Shown here: positions 4,110 to 6,810 of the stretch, piece by piece
How positions within the stretch are numbered: position 1 is the stretch's first letter
Layout of the letters: each line of letters begins with the position of its first letter
DNA from: Flavobacteriales bacterium
Lineage (GTDB): Bacteria > Bacteroidota > Bacteroidia > Flavobacteriales > UA16
Reading direction: 5' to 3'
NCBI GenBank assembly: GCA_030831885.1
Contig: JAURKF010000029.1
Coordinates: 1 to 6,810, forward strand
Length of the DNA: 6,810 bases
Made by a program: the position numbers and the translations under genes
Notes under the pieces: model-generated
The model's input: the letters and a program-made list of their open reading frames with translations, nothing else
What the model was told of the DNA's origin: nothing
Database searches by the model: none

Positions 4110-6452
4110 CTATCCCTGCACGCGCACTTTCACGTACTGATATTGTTCGTAGATAAGTCGATTTTTCTTTGAATCATTCTCATACTCCTTTCCCTGAACT
4201 GCCTTGGAACCTGTGCCGAATGAATAGTCTTTGCCCTCTTCACGGCTATATGCCTTCAATGCATTTCGAACGATATCGTGTGCAGTATCGAATCGAAGCT
4301 GCACCAAATCATCATTCGATTTGTATTTGGTAGAAGGGACTTTCGAAGCTGAAGCTTCAATAACGATAACAGGCTTCTTTCCTGCTTTTATGATTGCATC
4401 TATATCCCGAATGAAGTAAGCAAAATCTGCTTCGTCTTTCATGAGGGCATGAGAACCGTACACGAAATAGTGGGCATACTGTGCAAATCCTTTTTCGGGG
4501 ATGAACTGACGGGCAGCGGGATCTTTCTTATCGAACTTTAGTTCGATGGGATCGAGAGGCTGACCTGCAGGCGTGACTGTGATGGCAGGTTCTTCCAATT
4601 TACCGGTAAATACTTCCTCTGCAGTTAAAGAAACTCCTGAATCCTTTTTCTCATCGGTCTTGGCAGTTGCAGTTTTTCCGCCTGATTTATCAGCGGCTCC
4701 TGATTTCGATACATCGGTTTTCGTTTCGGTTTTCGTTCCAGTCTTTGCAACATCCTTTTTATCACCGGTCTTCGATCCCCCCTTCTTGTCCTTGTCAGGG
4801 GTAGCTTTTGGTTCAACCGGCTCCTCCTTTGTAATATTCACCGGAACGAGGAATACCTCTCGTTCGATTTCCTGGAATGAGGTTTCACAGGGTACATTGA
4901 TATCATCTTCCTTAATCTTTTCCTTTCCTTTAAAGTATTCAATGTGATAACTAGTGCATGGGTTAAGTACTGCGAGATATCCTCCATCGCGTTTACGTGG
5001 GCGGTATTCGGATACTTCTGCGTTCTTGTCATTCTTCACCAAAATGCGTAAATCATCCGGCAGCTCTTCCCCTTCCGGTGTTATGACGTAGCCTTTTAAA
5101 ACTGCGAGTTGTGTTTCTTCAGTGATATCCGGCATATCCACCAAATAAATATCCTTCAAACCATAACCTCCATCTTTTGAAGAGGAATAGTATGCGCGAC
5201 GGCCGTCAGCCATAGGAACAAAGAAAACATCATCATCCACCGTATTGATAGGGTAACCTAACGTCACAGGGGCACCCCATTCACCATCCTGACCGAGTTT
5301 CGAGTAAAAAATATCGAATCCACCCATCGTATTGTGACCGCGTGAAGCAAAGTACAACGTCTTGCCATCGGCTGTCAGAAAGGGGGCATCTTCATCAAAA
5401 TTTGTATTCACCTGTGTGCCGATGTTGAGTGCGCGTGACCACTCACCATTGGGAAGTTTCACGCAACGATAAATGTCGCGATTACCCACACCACCAGTTC
5501 TATCACTCACAAACAAAAGCGTGCTACCATCCGCTGATACAGTGGCATGCGTTTCCCATGCCGTCGTATTAATATCCGAACCAAGCAATACAGGCTCACT
5601 CCATGTTTCCCCGATGAGTGTGCTCTCCAGAAGCTGACCATCGCCAAAATTATCACGATAAATAAAGAGCGTTTGGCCGTCGGGGGATACACTGATTGCT
5701 GCATCATGCGCATCCGTGTTTAAATTCAGCAATTCCGGCTCCATCCAAACACCCTCCTCATTTTTGAAGGTTGCATAGATATCATCCTTGTACTGCATCG
5801 TCATGAAGTCGATTATTTTGCTATTGGATGAATCGGGGCGCACACGTGGGCTGGTGAAGAACAACTGACTTTCATCCAACGAAAGAACCGGACTGTATTC
5901 ATTCGATGCAGTATTGATAATAGGACCTACGTTGGTAATTTTATAATTCTTCGGATTGGCCATCTGCGTCTTCGCTTCCTGGCACATCTCCAGTTCACGC
6001 GTGGCATCAACATACATCAAATGCTTTTTGCCAAGCTGTTTCTGAAGTTTTTGAAATGTAGCAATTGCGTCGTCGATCTTCAGGTTAAGCGCCTGAGCCC
6101 TTCCTAAATAGTATAGCGCCTGCACCGGGGCGCGCTTTTCTACCGGATCATAAGGATCATAGCTCTTGCTGAAGCGCTTATCGCAAGCTGCTTCCAGATA
6201 TTGCAAAGCCTCCAACTTGGAATTCGCGGTTTGCAAGTAGCAGTATCCGATTTTGTAATTAATGTTGGCGTTGTTGGGGTTATCCACCAATAAATCAATC
6301 CAGGCATTGATGCTTTGAATCCACAAACGTTCCTCCATCATTTGATTGGCTTCAAGAAATTTCGCAGCGAATACTAAACGTTTAGGGGGGGCTGCATTTA
6401 GCGACGCTATGGAGACGCCGATGCAAACAATAAACAACAGAAAACGATTCAT
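4110..6452 (-). CDS. PorE-like envelope protein: TPR, PD40 propeller, CRD-like and degenerate OmpA-like domains
   Basis: This 780-residue exported protein starts with a signal peptide (1-20, hydrophobic core LLFIVCIGVSIA, cleavage near SLNA/APP). The peptide has no lipobox cysteine. TPR-like helices fill about 30-165. Five PD40 beta-propeller repeats have cores near 187-201, 251-267, 302-318, 355-371 and 407-425, with blades ending in DIY- or DIF-type strands. A carboxypeptidase-regulatory-like beta domain follows (about 450-540). Then come a Lys/Thr/Asp linker (about 545-605) and an OmpA-like C-terminal domain (about 635-780). The order matches PorE of the type IX secretion system and its many Bacteroidota paralogues, which tie outer-membrane complexes to peptidoglycan. 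A role in secretion or gliding is inferred from that order only. The OmpA-like site keeps N713, L716 and R720 but lacks the usual Asp. ATG 6452 is preferred over ATG 6518 because the signal peptide begins there. Confidence 0.85.
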   Translation of the reverse strand: MNRFLLFIVCIGVSIASLNAAPPKRLVFAAKFLEANQMMEERLWIQSINAWIDLLVDNPNNANINYKIGYCYLQTANSKLEALQYLEAACDKRFSKSYDPYDPVEKRAPVQALYYLGRAQALNLKIDDAIATFQKLQKQLGKKHLMYVDATRELEMCQEAKTQMANPKNYKITNVGPIINTASNEYSPVLSLDESQLFFTSPRVRPDSSNSKIIDFMTMQYKDDIYATFKNEEGVWMEPELLNLNTDAHDAAISVSPDGQTLFIYRDNFGDGQLLESTLIGETWSEPVLLGSDINTTAWETHATVSADGSTLLFVSDRTGGVGNRDIYRCVKLPNGEWSRALNIGTQVNTNFDEDAPFLTADGKTLYFASRGHNTMGGFDIFYSKLGQDGEWGAPVTLGYPINTVDDDVFFVPMADGRRAYYSSSKDGGYGLKDIYLVDMPDITEETQLAVLKGYVITPEGEELPDDLRILVKNDKNAEVSEYRPRKRDGGYLAVLNPCTSYHIEYFKGKEKIKEDDINVPCETSFQEIEREVFLVPVNITKEEPVEPKATPDKDKKGGSKTGDKKDVAKTGTKTETKTDVSKSGAADKSGGKTATAKTDEKKDSGVSLTAEEVFTGKLEEPAITVTPAGQPLDPIELKFDKKDPAARQFIPEKGFAQYAHYFVYGSHALMKDEADFAYFIRDIDAIIKAGKKPVIVIEASASKVPSTKYKSNDDLVQLRFDTAHDIVRNALKAYSREEGKDYSFGTGSKAVQGKEYENDSKKNRLIYEQYQYVKVRVQG

Positions 6453-6492
6453 TCTATTCAAGGTATAGCAAGGTCCAATAAATATTCGAGCC

Positions 6493-6518
6493 CGAAGATA
6501 GGCAAGTGCATTAAACAA
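6493..6518 (-). promoter_or_regulatory. Weak putative promoter of the PorE-like gene
   Basis: On the minus strand TATCTTCG (6500-6493) differs from TAnnTTTG at one base and nearly repeats the TACCTTCG box of the exonuclease promoter. A TTG lies at 6518-6516, but the spacing of 15 is shorter than usual. The box is about 40 bases before ATG 6452. If it is real, the alternative start at 6518 would lie upstream of transcription. Confidence 0.25.
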
Positions 6519-6521
6519 TAG

Positions 6522-6541
6522 AAAAAAAACGAATGTTTCTT
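6522..6541 (-). terminator. Weak terminator after the E2 gene
   Basis: On the minus strand AAGAAAC (6541-6535), loop ATTC and a run of G plus eight T (6530-6522) can form a 7-bp, A-T rich stem that consumes much of the T tract. It overlaps the E2 stop codon. The stem is weak, so read-through into the PorE-like gene is possible. Confidence 0.3.
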
Positions 6542-6810
6542 AAACCTCCCGATTGATATCCCAGGCCTCAAGGTAATCGGCTACACGCCTCACAAACTGC
6601 CCACCCAGTGCACCATCTACCACACGATGATCATAGCTATGACTTAAAAACATCATATGACGAATACCAATAAAGTCGCCCGATGGGGTTTCTATTACAG
6701 CCGGTTTCTTACGTATTGCGCCAACGGCCATGATGGCCACTTGCGGTTGGTTGATGATGGGGGTGCCCATTACGTTTCCGAATGAACCGACATTGGTGAT
6801 TGTGTATGTG
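6540..6810 (-). CDS. 2-oxo acid dehydrogenase E2 acyltransferase subunit, C-terminal part (partial)
   Basis: The last 89 residues of a dihydrolipoyl acyltransferase are present; the 5' end lies beyond the window. The reading frame continues through the right edge, so the internal ATG at 6770 is not the start. The visible part is the catalytic core. It includes TITNVGSFGNVMGTPIINQP near the left of the fragment, then QVAIMAVGAI and GIRHMMFLSHSYDHRVVDGA. The active-site His (codon 6627-6629) and Asp (codon 6615-6617) lie in DHRVVDG. E2 subunits form the cytoplasmic core that passes the acyl group from lipoate to CoA. The NVGSFGNVMGTPIINQP stretch differs from typical pyruvate-specific or succinyl-specific E2 sequences I recall, so a branched-chain-type enzyme is my best guess, but the lipoyl domains needed to judge are missing. 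Translation ends in INREV. Confidence 0.93.
   Translation of the reverse strand, partial: TYTITNVGSFGNVMGTPIINQPQVAIMAVGAIRKKPAVIETPSGDFIGIRHMMFLSHSYDHRVVDGALGGQFVRRVADYLEAWDINREV

Noticed and set aside
4573..4947. Open frame of 124 codons on the plus strand
   Set aside because: It is the complement of the low-complexity linker region of the PorE-like gene; its Ser/Val/Phe-rich translation follows from that composition.
6540..6770. A complete 76-residue gene starting at the ATG at 6770
   Set aside because: The frame stays open to the window edge and the upstream residues (TITNVGSFGNV) are conserved E2 sequence, so this is the tail of a longer gene.

Overview
The window looks like chromosomal DNA from a member of the Bacteroidota, probably a Cytophagales-type bacterium. 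The evidence is: tRNA genes without an encoded CCA end, mostly absent Shine-Dalgarno sites, promoter candidates resembling the TTG / TAnnTTTG type, an FtsE-type ATPase without FtsX beside it, and a TPR / five-blade PD40 / carboxypeptidase-regulatory-like / OmpA-like envelope protein, an architecture characteristic of this phylum. This assignment is inference from the gene families; no ribosomal RNA is present.

Layout. Positions 1-169 hold the 3' end of a tRNA (probably proline) and a complete tRNA-Arg(TCT), separated by a near-perfect hairpin. Positions 170-531 contain no gene but are rich in structure: a 14-bp perfect terminator-like hairpin and a 112-bp palindrome built from two facing arrays of six octamers. 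Next come two plus-strand genes, an ftsE-like ATPase and a family 2 glycosyltransferase, joined by a one-base stop/start overlap. The plus-strand pair meets a minus-strand pair with no bases between the stop codons (1976/1977). That minus-strand pair is a DEDDh exonuclease with an ExoX-type C-terminus (3931 to 3107), followed 5 bases later by a family 4 glycosyltransferase that starts with GTG (3101 to 1977). Further right, also on the minus strand, is the large secreted PorE-like envelope protein (start best placed at 6452), with its own terminator at 4018-4051. Last is the C-terminal 89 residues of a 2-oxo acid dehydrogenase E2 subunit, which runs off the window.

How the genes work together. 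FtsE (division and cell-wall hydrolase control), the two glycosyltransferases (surface glycans) and the TPR/PD40/OmpA-like protein all point to the cell envelope. The exonuclease and the E2 subunit are housekeeping genes with no evident link to them. I found no phage genes, transposases, CRISPR array, toxin-antitoxin pair or defence genes. The protein-coding content is ordinary, and the least explained element is the octamer palindrome at 349-460.
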